64,000 bases of DNA from Dyella lipolytica. Lineage in GTDB: Bacteria; Pseudomonadota; Gammaproteobacteria; Xanthomonadales; Rhodanobacteraceae. Location: positions 1,298,094 to 1,362,093 of the forward strand of contig NZ_BSNQ01000003.1 of assembly GCF_030160075.1 (NCBI RefSeq), in the 5' to 3' direction. Shown here piece after piece: positions 1 to 9,769 of the stretch. A program made the position numbers and the translations under genes. The first letter of the stretch is position 1, and each line of letters opens with the position of its first letter. The notes under the pieces were generated by a model, which did not search any database, was not told the origin of the DNA, and saw nothing but the letters and a program-made list of their open reading frames with translations.

Positions 1-826
<826 letters not shown>

Positions 827-960
827 GGGGAGAGAGTCGCTGTCGGGATCGTCAATTATGCCAGCAGGCATAGAGATGCTACGTGTTTGCGCAATGCAGC
901 TTGACCCATTCCGGATGGGTCGGCAGGCTCGCCATACGCCAACGTAGGGAGAGTTCTGCC

Positions 961-1422
961 ATGAAGTACCCGTCGAAATCGGGCCTATCGCTATTCGCCA
1001 TCGCCGCTTGCCTGCTGCTGAGTTCGGCCATCGCCTGGGCCGCCAACGACACGCCGGTCGGAACCTGGCGGCAGATCGATGACGTGACCGGCAAACCCAA
1101 GTCCATCATCCAGATCACCGAAAACAACGGCGTGCTGCAAGGCAAGGTGATGCAGGTTCTGCTTTCCGACGACGGCCCGCATCCCGTGTGCAAAAAATGC
1201 GAGGGCGACCGCAAGGATCAGCCGATCGAAGGCATGACCATCATGTGGGGTGTGAGCAAGGATGGCGACATCTGGGATGGCGGCAAGATCCTCGACCCGA
1301 AGAGCGGCACCATCTACAAGGTCAAGCTGACCATGGCCGATGGCGGACAGAAGCTGGACGTACACGGCTATGTCGGTTTCTCCCTGCTGGGCCGCAGCCA
1401 GATCTGGGAACGCGTGCAATAA
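961..1422 (+). CDS. DUF2147 family secreted protein
   Basis: The predicted protein has 153 residues. A signal peptide covers residues 1-28 and ends in a typical Ala-X-Ala region (AIAWAA). The mature part matches the DUF2147 pattern: a conserved GTWRQIDD start, a CKKCEG cysteine pair and a GFSLLGRSQIWERV end. The family is periplasmic, has a small beta-barrel fold and has no established biochemical role. The ATG at 961 was chosen because GGGAGAG lies at the right distance upstream; an in-frame start at 883 would bury the signal peptide. The gene stands alone and is followed by a strong hairpin. Confidence 0.85.
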   Translation: MKYPSKSGLSLFAIAACLLLSSAIAWAANDTPVGTWRQIDDVTGKPKSIIQITENNGVLQGKVMQVLLSDDGPHPVCKKCEGDRKDQPIEGMTIMWGVSKDGDIWDGGKILDPKSGTIYKVKLTMADGGQKLDVHGYVGFSLLGRSQIWERVQ

Positions 1423-1431
1423 TCCGATGAA

Positions 1432-1461
1432 GACATCCGCGGGCCACTTCCCGCGGATGTC
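1432..1461 (+). terminator. Perfect 12-bp stem hairpin after the DUF2147 gene
   Basis: GACATCCGCGGG and its exact complement enclose a 6-base loop, 10 bases after the stop codon. There is no T-run, so this may be a transcript-stabilising hairpin or a weak terminator rather than a classic intrinsic one. Confidence 0.5.
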
Positions 1462-1577
1462 CTCTCGATATCGTTACAACATCGCGTCTACTCATATAAC
1501 GCGCTTCACGAACTCATCACGCGCCGCTAGCCATTTGCGATTTGCGTGATGTCGCACTACAGCTCACAGCGATCACG

Positions 1578-1599
1578 CTGTCATCCAGCCGTCGCGCGA
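1578..1599 (+). promoter_or_regulatory. Weak Pho-box-like repeat upstream of the secreted phosphoesterase
   Basis: CTGTCAT matches the Pho unit exactly and is followed 11 bp later by CCGTCGC, a poor second unit (4 of 7). It lies about 70 bp before the phosphoesterase start. The function of that gene makes PhoB control reasonable, but the second half-site is weak. Confidence 0.25.
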
Positions 1600-1666
1600 T
1601 AGCAATCACCGCCATCCATCGTCCGCACTCCAATCACATACTGCCGAAGGCAGAGGGAGTTTGCGT

Positions 1667-3469
1667 ATGCGCGGTGAGCGTGGGTCGATGCTGCTTGGAA
1701 TGTTGACGGCAGCTTGCTTGAGCGGATTGTTTGCGACATCGGCGTTTGCAGCCAATAGCGGCAACTTGCTGGTCGACGGCGACGGTGAATCGGGCACCTG
1801 CACGACCGATTGGTCGGCAGTGAACACCGTTCCGGGCTGGACGGTGACGCAAGGTAGTCCGTCGATCGTGTGCTATTCGATTGGCAGCTTCAGCACACCG
1901 AATTCGGGCTCCGCTGGCAACGCCTTCATTGCCGATGGCCCGTATGGCGATTCAGCGCTGCGCCAAAACGTGAATGTATCGAGCGCCGCCACGGCGATCG
2001 ACGGCGGCGGTGTCACCTACAATCTTTCCGGTTGGCTAGGCGGCTACACCGTCTACAACGGGCAAGCGGTGGTGACGGCGACCTTTCTCGACGTAAACGG
2101 CAAACCGCTGGGCACGCCCGCACAACTTGCCGGCGTCAACGCCTCGGCCCGCGGCAGTCAAAGCGGATTCGTCGCAAAATCCGCCACGGGCAATGTGCCT
2201 GCGGGAACGCGCACGATTTCGGTACTGCTGCAATTCACCGATACTTCCGCCTCTTACAACATCGGCTATGCCGACAATCTATCGTTGACGCTCTCCACAC
2301 CCGTCACCGCATCGACGTTGCAGGCGCCCGCGTCTAGCGTGCCTGTCTTCGATCACGTCTTCGTGGTGATGATGGAGAACACCAATTACAGCGAAGTCAT
2401 CGGCGACACCACCGATGCCCCCTTCATCAACAGCCTGACCAGCCAGGGCACGCTGCTGGACAACTACAGCGGCGTCTACCATCCCAGCGATGAAAACTAT
2501 CTAGCCATCGCCGGTGGCAACACGTTCGTGCAGGGCGCCATCTACTTTCCCAATATCAAAGTCGCCGCAAGCAATATCGCCGATGAGCTCGAGGCCAGTG
2601 GCAAGACGTGGAAAGCCTACGAACAAGGTATGGGCACACCCTGCAATATCAGCAACAACAATGATAGCTATTACGAACCGGACGATGCGCCGTTCGTCAA
2701 TTTCACTGACGTGATATCCAATCCCACACGCTGCGCTGCGCACTTGTTCGATACCACGCAACTGACTACCGACTTGACGTCGGCCGCCACCACCCCGAAT
2801 TTCGCATGGATCGCCGCGGACGACTACTACGACGGTGAAGCCTCCGGAAACGGCACAGCCAATAGCCTGCAAGTACAGAACGGTTGGCTGCAGCAGACCC
2901 TGCAACCGATCTTCAACTCGCCGGCGTGGACCCAGCAACGTTCACTGCTGATCCTCACCTGGGACGAATCGGCTTCCAGCACCGGTAACCATGTCGCTAC
3001 GATCCTGGTCGGCTCGCCGGGAACGGTGCAGGCCGGCGCCATCAGCAACACGAGCTACAACCACTACAGCTCGGGGCGCACCATCGAGTCGGCGTTGGGC
3101 ATCTCTCCACTCACCAACAACGACCAATACGCGCGGCCGATCAACGATGCCTTCGTCGCGGTACCGACACTCACCGCGCCCACGCTGTCCAGCAGCATGC
3201 CAAGCGTGAGCCAGGGCACTTACGTGCACTTCGACTACGCGACGCCCGCCAGCAAACTCAATAGCGAAAACTGGATCAGTATCTATGCCGCCGGCAATAG
3301 TCCCGGAAAAGGCTCTTCGACCAGCTGGCAATATGTAGCCGGCGCAGGCGGGACGGCAACCTTCGATACGTCCGGCCTCGCGCCCGGCACCTACAGCGTC
3401 TGGTACTGCTACAACAACGGCTACACCGTGCTTGCCGGCCCGATCACACTCAACGTGACCAGCCCGTAA
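1667..3469 (+). CDS. Secreted phosphoesterase family protein (phospholipase C / acid phosphatase superfamily)
   Basis: This is a 600-residue exported protein. The signal peptide is about residues 1-28 (SAFA-AN). Residues 30-215 form a beta-rich domain that starts NLLVDGDGES and resembles carbohydrate-binding or lectin-like modules. The catalytic phosphoesterase domain (PF04185 type) begins near residue 227 with FDHVFVVMMEN and includes YHPSDENYLAIAGG, IAADDYYDGEA and LILTWDE. These carry metal-binding Asp, Glu and Asn positions typical of phospholipase C and AcpA acid phosphatases. An Ig-like domain occupies about residues 500-600. The ATG at 1667 was chosen over the TTG at 1661 because AGAGGGAG sits 7 bases before the ATG but almost touches the TTG. 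Its likely substrates are phosphate esters or phospholipids outside the cell; the exact substrate cannot be read from the sequence. Confidence 0.85.
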   Translation: MRGERGSMLLGMLTAACLSGLFATSAFAANSGNLLVDGDGESGTCTTDWSAVNTVPGWTVTQGSPSIVCYSIGSFSTPNSGSAGNAFIADGPYGDSALRQNVNVSSAATAIDGGGVTYNLSGWLGGYTVYNGQAVVTATFLDVNGKPLGTPAQLAGVNASARGSQSGFVAKSATGNVPAGTRTISVLLQFTDTSASYNIGYADNLSLTLSTPVTASTLQAPASSVPVFDHVFVVMMENTNYSEVIGDTTDAPFINSLTSQGTLLDNYSGVYHPSDENYLAIAGGNTFVQGAIYFPNIKVAASNIADELEASGKTWKAYEQGMGTPCNISNNNDSYYEPDDAPFVNFTDVISNPTRCAAHLFDTTQLTTDLTSAATTPNFAWIAADDYYDGEASGNGTANSLQVQNGWLQQTLQPIFNSPAWTQQRSLLILTWDESASSTGNHVATILVGSPGTVQAGAISNTSYNHYSSGRTIESALGISPLTNNDQYARPINDAFVAVPTLTAPTLSSSMPSVSQGTYVHFDYATPASKLNSENWISIYAAGNSPGKGSSTSWQYVAGAGGTATFDTSGLAPGTYSVWYCYNNGYTVLAGPITLNVTSP

Positions 3470-3490
3470 TTCGCCCAGCCATCGCACATT

Positions 3491-3526
3491 CCCTCCCCTG
3501 CTTGCAGGGGAGGGTCGAGGTGGGTT
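3491..3526 (+). repeat. Palindromic intergenic repeat, copy 1
   Basis: A 10-bp perfect stem (CCCTCCCCTG / CAGGGGAGGG, loop CTTG) is followed by TCGAGGTGGGTTT. It belongs to the dispersed family seen at eight other sites in this window and lies just after the phosphoesterase stop codon. Confidence 0.7.
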
Positions 3527-3600
3527 TGCGCACACGGGCGTCAACGCACATGGGAGAAGGCTCGTTCCAAAAGCCTTGATCTGGAGCAACACATACGACG

Positions 3601-3609
3601 TGCCATAAT
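3601..3609 (+). promoter_or_regulatory. Extended -10 promoter element for metG
   Basis: TGCCATAAT fits an extended -10 (TGN plus a 5/6 hexamer). Transcription would start near 3616, downstream of the in-frame ATG at 3608. This supports the metG start at 3638. Confidence 0.45.
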
Positions 3610-3637
3610 GCGCAGCTCTCCAGCTAGCGCCGAAACC

Positions 3638-5737
3638 ATGTCCCGACGCCTACTCGTCACCCACGCCCTGCCCTATGCAAACGGTCCGCTTCATCTGGGG
3701 CATATGCTGGGCTACATCCAGTCCGATATCTGGGTCCGCGCACAGCGGATGATGGGCAGCGAGGTGTATTTCGTCGCAGCGGACGATGCGCATGGCACAC
3801 CGATTATGCTGGCGGCCGAGAAGGCCGGCGTTTCGCCGGAAGCCTTCATCGATGCGATGCGCGCCAGTCACGAAGCCGATTTTGCAGCGTTCAACTTCAG
3901 CTACGACAATTACTACACGACGCATTCGGAAGAGAATCGCGAACTGGCGTCGCTGATATACACACGGTTGCGCGACGGCGGCTATATCGCACGACGCAGC
4001 ATCCAGCAGTTGTTCGATCCTGAAAAGCAGATGTTCCTGCCCGATCGCTACATCAAGGGCACCTGCCCCAACTGCGGTACGCCGGATCAGTACGGCGACA
4101 ATTGCGAAAACTGCGGCGCCACTTACGCGCCAACCGATTTGATCAACCCTTATTCGGTGATGTCGGGTGCTACGCCCATATTGCGCGATTCGGAGCATTA
4201 CTTCTTCGAGCTCGGCAAGTTCGAAACGCTGCTGCACGACTGGTTTGCTGGAAAGTTGACGGGCGGCGCGCAAGTGGCCAACCCAGGCGTTGTGGCGAAG
4301 TTGAAGGAATGGCTGGATGGCGGCCTGAAGGATTGGGATATCTCCCGGGATGCTCCTTATTTCGGTTTCCCGATACCGGATGCGCCCGGCAAATTCTTCT
4401 ATGTATGGTTGGATGCGCCGGTCGGTTATCTCGCCAGCTTCAAGGCACTGTGCGACAGAACCGGGCTGAAGTTCGACGATTTCCTCACCCCGGACAGCAG
4501 CGCGGAAATGCACCATTTCATCGGCAAGGACATCATCAATTTCCACGGCCTGTTCTGGCCGGCGATGTTGCACGGCGCGAAGTTCCGCACGCCCACCGCG
4601 CTGCACGTCAACGGTTATCTCACCGTCAACGGCGCGAAGATGTCCAAGTCGCGCGGCACCTTCATCCAGGCACGCACGTATCTCGACGCCGGGTTGCATC
4701 CGGAATTTCTGCGCTACTACTTCGCGACGATGCTCAACGACGCGCCGGTCGACGTGGACCTCGACCTGAAGGCGTTTGAAGAACGCGTCAATTCGCACCT
4801 GATCGGCAAGTGGGTGAATATCGCTAGCCGCACGGCCGGTTTCGTGCACAAGTTTTTCGATGGCCGCCTTGCCGCGCAGTTTTCGGAAGAACAGAACGAA
4901 CTATGGCGCGTACTGCTTTCGCACTACGAAGGCGTGCCGGCGCTGTATGAAAGCGGCGAATTCGCCGAGGCCATGCGCCGTTTTGTGCTGATCGCGGATT
5001 TGGTCAACGGACACATCGCCGCCAAGGCGCCGTGGGTGATGGCGAAGGACGAAGCGCAGCGTGCGGAACTGCATCAGGTTTGTTCGTTCTCGCTAGCGGC
5101 CTTCCGTCTGCTCGGTGGTTTGTTGAAACCGGTATTGCCTGCCACGGTCGCGGCGGCCGAGCAGTTCCTGGACGCACCCATTGCCGATTTCGACGCAGCC
5201 TGCGCCACGCTCCACAATCACACCATCCACGCCTTCGAGCCTCTGCTCTCGCGCATCGACTCCAAACGTATCGAAGCGATGGTCGAAGCCTCGAAGGAAT
5301 CGCTGGGCACCACACCAGAGCCCACCGTTGCCATCAAGAAACCTGCCAGGAACGACAGCAAGGCCATGAACGAAAATACTGCAACACCCCCATCGCAAGA
5401 TGCAGCCGTCATCGGCATCGATGATTTTGCCAAGCTCGACTTGCGTGTGGGCAAAGTGCTGGCCTGCGAATTCGTCGACGGTTCGGACAAGCTGCTGCGC
5501 TTCGAGCTGGATGCGGGCGTTCTCGGGAAGCGACAGATTTTCTCCGGTATCCGCGCTGCTTACGGCGAACCGGAAAAGCTGATCGGTCGCAATGTGATCT
5601 TCATTGCCAACCTCGCACCGCGCAAGATGCGTTTCGGCTTGTCCGAAGGCATGATTCTTTCCGCTGGCGACGGCGGCGGCGATCTGTTTCTGCTCGACGC
5701 GGATCAGGGTGCGAAGCCAGGCGCGACGGTGCGCTGA
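3638..5737 (+). CDS. metG: Methionine--tRNA ligase
   Basis: This cytoplasmic enzyme charges tRNA-Met with methionine using ATP. The protein has 699 residues, the long bacterial form. The class I signature HLGH is at residues 19-22, the zinc knuckle cysteines (CPNCG, CENCG) are near 142-160, and the KMSKS loop is near 334-338. An anticodon-binding helical domain follows. A C-terminal EMAP-like tRNA-binding domain ([13 protein letters not shown] onward) starts near residue 597 and promotes dimerisation. A linker rich in Thr, Pro and Lys joins the last two domains. The start at 3638 ([16 protein letters not shown]) matches the family N-terminus; the upstream ATG at 3608 overlaps a predicted -10 element. 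rnfB follows 20 bp later. Confidence 0.97.
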   Translation: MSRRLLVTHALPYANGPLHLGHMLGYIQSDIWVRAQRMMGSEVYFVAADDAHGTPIMLAAEKAGVSPEAFIDAMRASHEADFAAFNFSYDNYYTTHSEENRELASLIYTRLRDGGYIARRSIQQLFDPEKQMFLPDRYIKGTCPNCGTPDQYGDNCENCGATYAPTDLINPYSVMSGATPILRDSEHYFFELGKFETLLHDWFAGKLTGGAQVANPGVVAKLKEWLDGGLKDWDISRDAPYFGFPIPDAPGKFFYVWLDAPVGYLASFKALCDRTGLKFDDFLTPDSSAEMHHFIGKDIINFHGLFWPAMLHGAKFRTPTALHVNGYLTVNGAKMSKSRGTFIQARTYLDAGLHPEFLRYYFATMLNDAPVDVDLDLKAFEERVNSHLIGKWVNIASRTAGFVHKFFDGRLAAQFSEEQNELWRVLLSHYEGVPALYESGEFAEAMRRFVLIADLVNGHIAAKAPWVMAKDEAQRAELHQVCSFSLAAFRLLGGLLKPVLPATVAAAEQFLDAPIADFDAACATLHNHTIHAFEPLLSRIDSKRIEAMVEASKESLGTTPEPTVAIKKPARNDSKAMNENTATPPSQDAAVIGIDDFAKLDLRVGKVLACEFVDGSDKLLRFELDAGVLGKRQIFSGIRAAYGEPEKLIGRNVIFIANLAPRKMRFGLSEGMILSAGDGGGDLFLLDADQGAKPGATVR

Positions 5738-5757
5738 TCGGTATCGCCGCCTCCGAC

Positions 5758-6366
5758 ATGAGCGTGCTCGCCGACCGCATCGACGCCCTGCTGCCGCAGA
5801 CACAATGCGAGCAATGCGGCTATCACGGGTGCCGTCCCTACGCGGAGGCGATCGCCGCTGGCGAAGCGGAGATCAATCAGTGTCCACCCGGGGGCAGTGC
5901 AGGCGTCGCAAAGCTAGCTGCTTTGCTCGGCCGCGCACCGATACCGCTTAATCCGGCCAATGGCGTGGAAAAGCCGCGCACGCTTGCACGCATTATCGAA
6001 GCCGATTGCATCGGTTGTACGAAATGCATTCAAGTATGCCCGGTCGATGCGATCGTCGGCGCCAACAAGCTGATGCATACGGTGATCGCCGACGATTGCA
6101 CCGGCTGCGAACGTTGCGTGCCGGCCTGCCCCGTCGACTGCATCGTGCTGGAGCCGATGCCTGTCGAACAGGCGGATGATCCCGCCCATGCCGATGCCGC
6201 GCGCATACACTTCGAGCGTCGAGAGGTTCGTTTGAACGAGCAACACATGCAGCGCGAAGCGGAACTGACATCGCGCAAGGCGCAAGTCCATACCTCCAGC
6301 GCAAGCCAAAGTGTGCAGGATGCGCTGGCACGCGCGAAAGCGAAAAAGCAGGAGCCGAAAACGTGA
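5758..6366 (+). CDS. rnfB: RnfB/RsxB-like iron-sulfur protein without membrane anchor
   Basis: The 202-residue protein carries the RnfB-type cluster motif (C17, C20, C25 and C42) followed by two ferredoxin [4Fe-4S] motifs, [12 protein letters not shown] near residue 84 and [12 protein letters not shown] near residue 114. In the Rnf/Rsx complex RnfB passes electrons to the membrane subunits. Here the N-terminal hydrophobic helix of canonical RnfB is absent (the protein starts [20 protein letters not shown]), and no other rnf gene is nearby, so it is probably a soluble ferredoxin-like protein. The C-terminal 60 residues are charged and Lys-rich. The stop codon overlaps the GTG start of nth by 4 bp, so the two are likely translationally coupled. 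The partner of this protein is unknown. Confidence 0.85.
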   Translation: MSVLADRIDALLPQTQCEQCGYHGCRPYAEAIAAGEAEINQCPPGGSAGVAKLAALLGRAPIPLNPANGVEKPRTLARIIEADCIGCTKCIQVCPVDAIVGANKLMHTVIADDCTGCERCVPACPVDCIVLEPMPVEQADDPAHADAARIHFERREVRLNEQHMQREAELTSRKAQVHTSSASQSVQDALARAKAKKQEPKT

Positions 6367-7001
6367 AGCGAGCGGATGTCGTCGAATTGTTCACGCGGCT
6401 GCGCGAACTCAATCCTCGCCCCACGACCGAACTCGTCTACACCACGCCATTCGAATTGCTGGTTGCCGTGGTGCTTTCCGCACAAGCCACCGATGTTGGC
6501 GTCAACAAGGCCACCCGCAAGCTTTACCCCGTTGCCAATACGCCGCAGGCGATCTTGGAATTAGGCGAGGAAAAGCTGAAGCGTTTCATCAGCACGATCG
6601 GCCTTTTCAACGCCAAGGCAAAGAACGTCATCGCCCTAAGTCGCATTCTCGTCGAGCAATACGATAGCGAAGTACCCGATAGCCGCGAAGCGCTTGAAGC
6701 GTTGCCTGGTGTAGGTCGCAAGACGGCCAATGTGGTGCTGAATACGGCATTCGGCCATGCCACCATCGCCGTCGATACGCACATCTTTCGAGTTGCCAAC
6801 CGCACCGGCTTGGCACCAGGCAAAGACGTGCGTGCCGTCGAGGACAAACTGGAAAAAGTCGTGCCGCCTGAATTCAAGCAGGATGCGCACCATTGGCTGA
6901 TCCTGCACGGTCGTTACGTGTGCAAAGCGCGCAAGCCGGATTGCCCGAACTGCGTTATCCGCGATCTTTGTCGCTATCGCGACAAGACACGCGCCGAATA
7001 A
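6363..7001 (+). CDS. nth: Endonuclease III (DNA glycosylase / AP lyase)
   Basis: This base-excision repair enzyme removes oxidised pyrimidines and cuts at abasic sites. It has 212 residues, close to the usual size. The helix-hairpin-helix motif [12 protein letters not shown] contains the catalytic Lys near 120, and AVDTHIFRV carries the catalytic Asp near 138. The C-terminal [4Fe-4S] ligands are spaced Cys-X6-Cys-X2-Cys-X5-Cys ([17 protein letters not shown]), which is canonical. The GTG start lies within GTGA overlapping the rnfB stop. Neighbourhood with a ferredoxin-like protein is notable because Nth itself carries a redox-active cluster. Confidence 0.96.
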   Translation: MKRADVVELFTRLRELNPRPTTELVYTTPFELLVAVVLSAQATDVGVNKATRKLYPVANTPQAILELGEEKLKRFISTIGLFNAKAKNVIALSRILVEQYDSEVPDSREALEALPGVGRKTANVVLNTAFGHATIAVDTHIFRVANRTGLAPGKDVRAVEDKLEKVVPPEFKQDAHHWLILHGRYVCKARKPDCPNCVIRDLCRYRDKTRAE

Positions 7002-7016
7002 CGGATCGGGATTCAA

Positions 7017-7050
7017 AAAAGCAAACGGCGGGCATAGGCCCGCCGTTTTT
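7017..7050. terminator. Bidirectional intrinsic terminator between nth and the porin gene
   Basis: An 11-bp perfect stem (AAACGGCGGGC, loop ATAG, then its complement) is flanked by TTTTT on the plus strand and by a T-run on the minus strand. It can end both the nth transcript and the converging porin transcript. Confidence 0.85.
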
Positions 7051-7107
7051 CCATCCCTAGGTCGAACTCCCTTACGATAACTTTTCCAGTTATCCGCTTC
7101 CCACCGA

Positions 7108-8799
7108 TTAGAACGGGTAGTAACGGAAGCTGGTGAAGAACATGTTGTCGGACGCGGTCGGCGTGTTGCTGTGAGCGTCGGTGAACAGCTGGCGCGAGGC
7201 ATGCGAGAACTGCGAACCGAACTGCAAGCGGCCGAACTTGCCCTGGTAGAACTTCCACCAGAAGCCGATCGTCTGTTCCTTGACGCTGCGGGTCTGGCCC
7301 GTGCAATCAGTAGCCGCGCCGTAAACCAAGCAGTTGCTGTTGTTGTAGCCGAGCGCCGCGGCGCCATAACCGAGCGGCAAACCGTTCACGCCGGAGGTCA
7401 AGTAGCTGTCCTCCTGCTCGCGGCCACCCATGGCGTACACGTCGAGGGCGTCCGTGGCATGCCAGGTCAGCGTGCCGAGCACCATGTTTTCCTTCAACGG
7501 ATGCGGAGCGCCGCTCGTGGTGTAGGTAATGTCGTTGAGGCCAGCCGTGCCGTAACGGCCAATGCCCTTGCCGTCCATGCCCGAAAGCTGGAAGTCCAGG
7601 ACCTTCGGAAGCAGCGGCAACACCATGCCGAAACCAAAGCCGCCGCCATGTGCAGTCTGGTTGGTGGTGGCAGCAGGGCCGCCGTTGGCGGTGGTCGGCG
7701 TCACGCGCGTGGTGAATTGGCGCGAAATGCCAAACAACTCGTAGTGACCCCAACCCGGATCAGCCGCGAACTTCACGATGACGTCCGGAACCTGGTTGAT
7801 CGACACCGTGTTGAGGGTGTCATAGAGCGAGCCGGCCTGAACCGTGGCCGTCGTCGTCGCATAGCCCTTGGTACCCGTACCTGCCGAGGAGCCGATGCCC
7901 GCCGTCTGCGGATTTTCCACCGACACGCCCAACCACCACATCTTGTCCCAGTCTTTCACGATGCGCAGCTGAGTCTGGCGAGCCCAGGTGAAGCCCACGT
8001 TGTACTGTGCGTCGATAGTGGGCGGCAGCACTTCCTTCGTCGGGGTGATACCCACGCTGTCGAGGGTCAGCAGCGACCAAGCCTGACCACCCAGCAAGTG
8101 CAGACCGTAGTCGTTCCAGTCAATGTTGGTCCACAACTGGCGTATGCGCATATTGAACGAGTTGCTCTCGTTCATGTTCGCCGTCTGAGCGCCGCCGAGG
8201 AAGTCCGTCTCGTAGTAGCCCGTCACGTGAGTAGAGTCGTTGATGTCGCCCTCTGCCTTGATCGACAGACGACTCTGGCGCGCGCTATACAGGAACTGGT
8301 CGTTCCTGGCGTTGGTGACCGGATAGGTAGTCGTCGCGCCGCTGCTGGTGTTGATCGGCGCGGTGCTCGTGCCGCCCGTGAACGGGATGGCGGTGAACTT
8401 GGTAGCCACATCATCGGCCGTGTCGCGCGAGCGGTATGCCGTTTCAGCCGCCAGGAAGCCGCCGAAGGTCCACTTCACGCCGCCGGAGCCGCCGAGGGTG
8501 TCGCCGAGCTTGGTCGCCACGGTCTGCTCAGCCTTCTGCACCTGTGCTTGCGTAGCCTGCACCTGCTGCTGGGTGGCCTGCACGCTCTGCGCGGTCTCAG
8601 CCTGCGCTTGCGTCTGTGCGGCAGATTGCGATTCCAGATCCTGTACCTTCTGCTCCAGAGCGGCGATCTCGGCCTTCATCTGGGACAGCTCGGCTGCGCT
8701 AACGGTCACTTTCTTGTTCGACGTCTGAGCTGACACAGCTGTAACGCTGGTCAGGCCCAATCCGGCAGCGATCGCTACCGTGAGCATCTTGGAACGCAT
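7108..8799 (-). CDS. DcaP-like outer-membrane porin with N-terminal coiled coil
   Basis: The 563-residue protein has a signal peptide (residues 1-24, ending AVSAQ). A Gln/Ala-rich heptad coiled coil follows at about 30-95, the trimerisation module of DcaP-type porins. The rest is a beta-barrel that ends in an aromatic residue (FRYYPF), as recognised by the BAM machinery. The start at 8799 was chosen because GGAGA lies 8 bases upstream and the signal peptide begins there; an in-frame start at 8838 would add 13 residues without support. DcaP porins take up anions and small carboxylates. A Pho-box-like repeat about 110 bp upstream and the pst operon nearby suggest phosphate or anion uptake, which is an inference. 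Confidence 0.85.
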   Translation of the reverse strand: MRSKMLTVAIAAGLGLTSVTAVSAQTSNKKVTVSAAELSQMKAEIAALEQKVQDLESQSAAQTQAQAETAQSVQATQQQVQATQAQVQKAEQTVATKLGDTLGGSGGVKWTFGGFLAAETAYRSRDTADDVATKFTAIPFTGGTSTAPINTSSGATTTYPVTNARNDQFLYSARQSRLSIKAEGDINDSTHVTGYYETDFLGGAQTANMNESNSFNMRIRQLWTNIDWNDYGLHLLGGQAWSLLTLDSVGITPTKEVLPPTIDAQYNVGFTWARQTQLRIVKDWDKMWWLGVSVENPQTAGIGSSAGTGTKGYATTTATVQAGSLYDTLNTVSINQVPDVIVKFAADPGWGHYELFGISRQFTTRVTPTTANGGPAATTNQTAHGGGFGFGMVLPLLPKVLDFQLSGMDGKGIGRYGTAGLNDITYTTSGAPHPLKENMVLGTLTWHATDALDVYAMGGREQEDSYLTSGVNGLPLGYGAAALGYNNSNCLVYGAATDCTGQTRSVKEQTIGFWWKFYQGKFGRLQFGSQFSHASRQLFTDAHSNTPTASDNMFFTSFRYYPF

Positions 8800-8910
8800 G
8801 TTGTTGTCTCCGCTTTTATTGATGAATCCGCCTGGCATCTCTAGATTTCCCCTGGAGCGGCCTGCGGGTTGTGGGCATGATCGGGCGGGACCTTTACCGT
8901 TAGATGGATG

Positions 8911-8932
8911 TTATGTGACAGAACGAAGACAT
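8911..8932 (-). promoter_or_regulatory. Candidate Pho box upstream of the porin gene
   Basis: Read on the minus strand this is ATGTCTT-CGTT-CTGTCAC-ATAA, two 7-mer units 11 bp apart matching CTGTCAT in 5 and 6 of 7 positions. It lies between the divergent porin and rnt genes, about 110 bp before the porin start. Confidence 0.45.
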
Positions 8933-8992
8933 AAACATACGGTTGGTAAGGTAGCCAGGCGGAAAACGGGAGTCGGCTGATATGCTTGCGAG

Positions 8993-9652
8993 ATGGAGCA
9001 ACTCAACAACAGCATGACGGCCCGCATGGCCGATCGCTTCCGCGGATTCCTGCCGGTAGTCGTGGACGTAGAGACCGGCGGGTTCGATGCCGAACGGGAC
9101 GCTTTGCTAGAAATCGCCGCCGTGGTCATCGGGATGGATCAGGAGGGCAATCTTTATCCGCACCCCGCCGTTTCGACTCATGTCGAAGCCTTCCCCGGCG
9201 CGAACATCGACCCGCGCGCGCTGGAGATTACCGGGATCGATCCCGACAACCCGCTCCGCGGCGCCATAAACGAACGCCTCGCGCTCGATCATATTTTCCA
9301 TGCGGTACGACTAGGTGTGCGGCAAAACGAATGCCAGCGCGCGATCCTGGTTGGACACAACGCCGCCTTCGATCTCGGCTTTCTCAATGCCGCCGTGCGC
9401 CGCGTGGGCCACAAGCGCAATCCGTTCCATCCCTTCAGCTGCTTCGACACCGCCACCTTGAGCGGCCTCGCCTACGGACAGACCGTGCTGAGTAAAGCGG
9501 TCATGGCAGCGGGATACGCCTTCGATGCGAGCGAAGCGCATTCGGCGATCTACGACGCGGAGCGCACGGCCCTGCTTTTTTGCCGCATCGTCAACCGCTT
9601 GCGTGCGCTTGAAGTGCTGGAACTGGAGCGCGTCGGCGCCATGCTCCCCTGA
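8993..9652 (+). CDS. rnt: Ribonuclease T
   Basis: RNase T is a DEDDh 3'-5' exoribonuclease that trims the 3' ends of tRNAs and other stable RNAs. The protein has 219 residues, close to the family size. Exo motif I is [10 protein letters not shown] (Asp25, Glu27), motif II is in [13 protein letters not shown], and motif III is [15 protein letters not shown] with the catalytic His and Asp. The start at 8993 gives a short extension before the conserved [16 protein letters not shown]; ATGs at 9014 and 9026 are also possible because no strong ribosome site is seen. It is divergent from the porin and lies directly upstream of the pst promoter region. Confidence 0.95.
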   Translation: MEQLNNSMTARMADRFRGFLPVVVDVETGGFDAERDALLEIAAVVIGMDQEGNLYPHPAVSTHVEAFPGANIDPRALEITGIDPDNPLRGAINERLALDHIFHAVRLGVRQNECQRAILVGHNAAFDLGFLNAAVRRVGHKRNPFHPFSCFDTATLSGLAYGQTVLSKAVMAAGYAFDASEAHSAIYDAERTALLFCRIVNRLRALEVLELERVGAMLP

Positions 9653-9665
9653 GAAATCGTTACGT

Positions 9666-9687
9666 CTGTCATCAGACTGACATATTC
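9666..9687 (+). promoter_or_regulatory. Candidate Pho box upstream of pstS
   Basis: CTGTCAT-CAGA-CTGACAT-ATTC: the first unit is a perfect match and the second matches 6 of 7, with 11-bp periodicity. It lies about 85 bp before pstS, the expected place for PhoB activation of the phosphate uptake operon. Confidence 0.65.
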
Positions 9688-9769
9688 ATCTCATCTCATT
9701 GCAACACCCAGCCCCTGCAATAGAAGGGACGCAGGCATTACTCGCCACTTCCGTCTCAAAGGAGCCACT

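Noticed and set aside
3650..4849. Long minus-strand ORF opposite metG (399 codons)
   Set aside because: metG is certain on the other strand; the ORF arises from GC-rich codon structure and has no recognisable motif.
7171..8733. Long plus-strand ORF opposite the porin (520 codons)
   Set aside because: The porin has a signal peptide, coiled coil and beta-barrel end; the opposite frame is low-complexity His/Arg/Val sequence.
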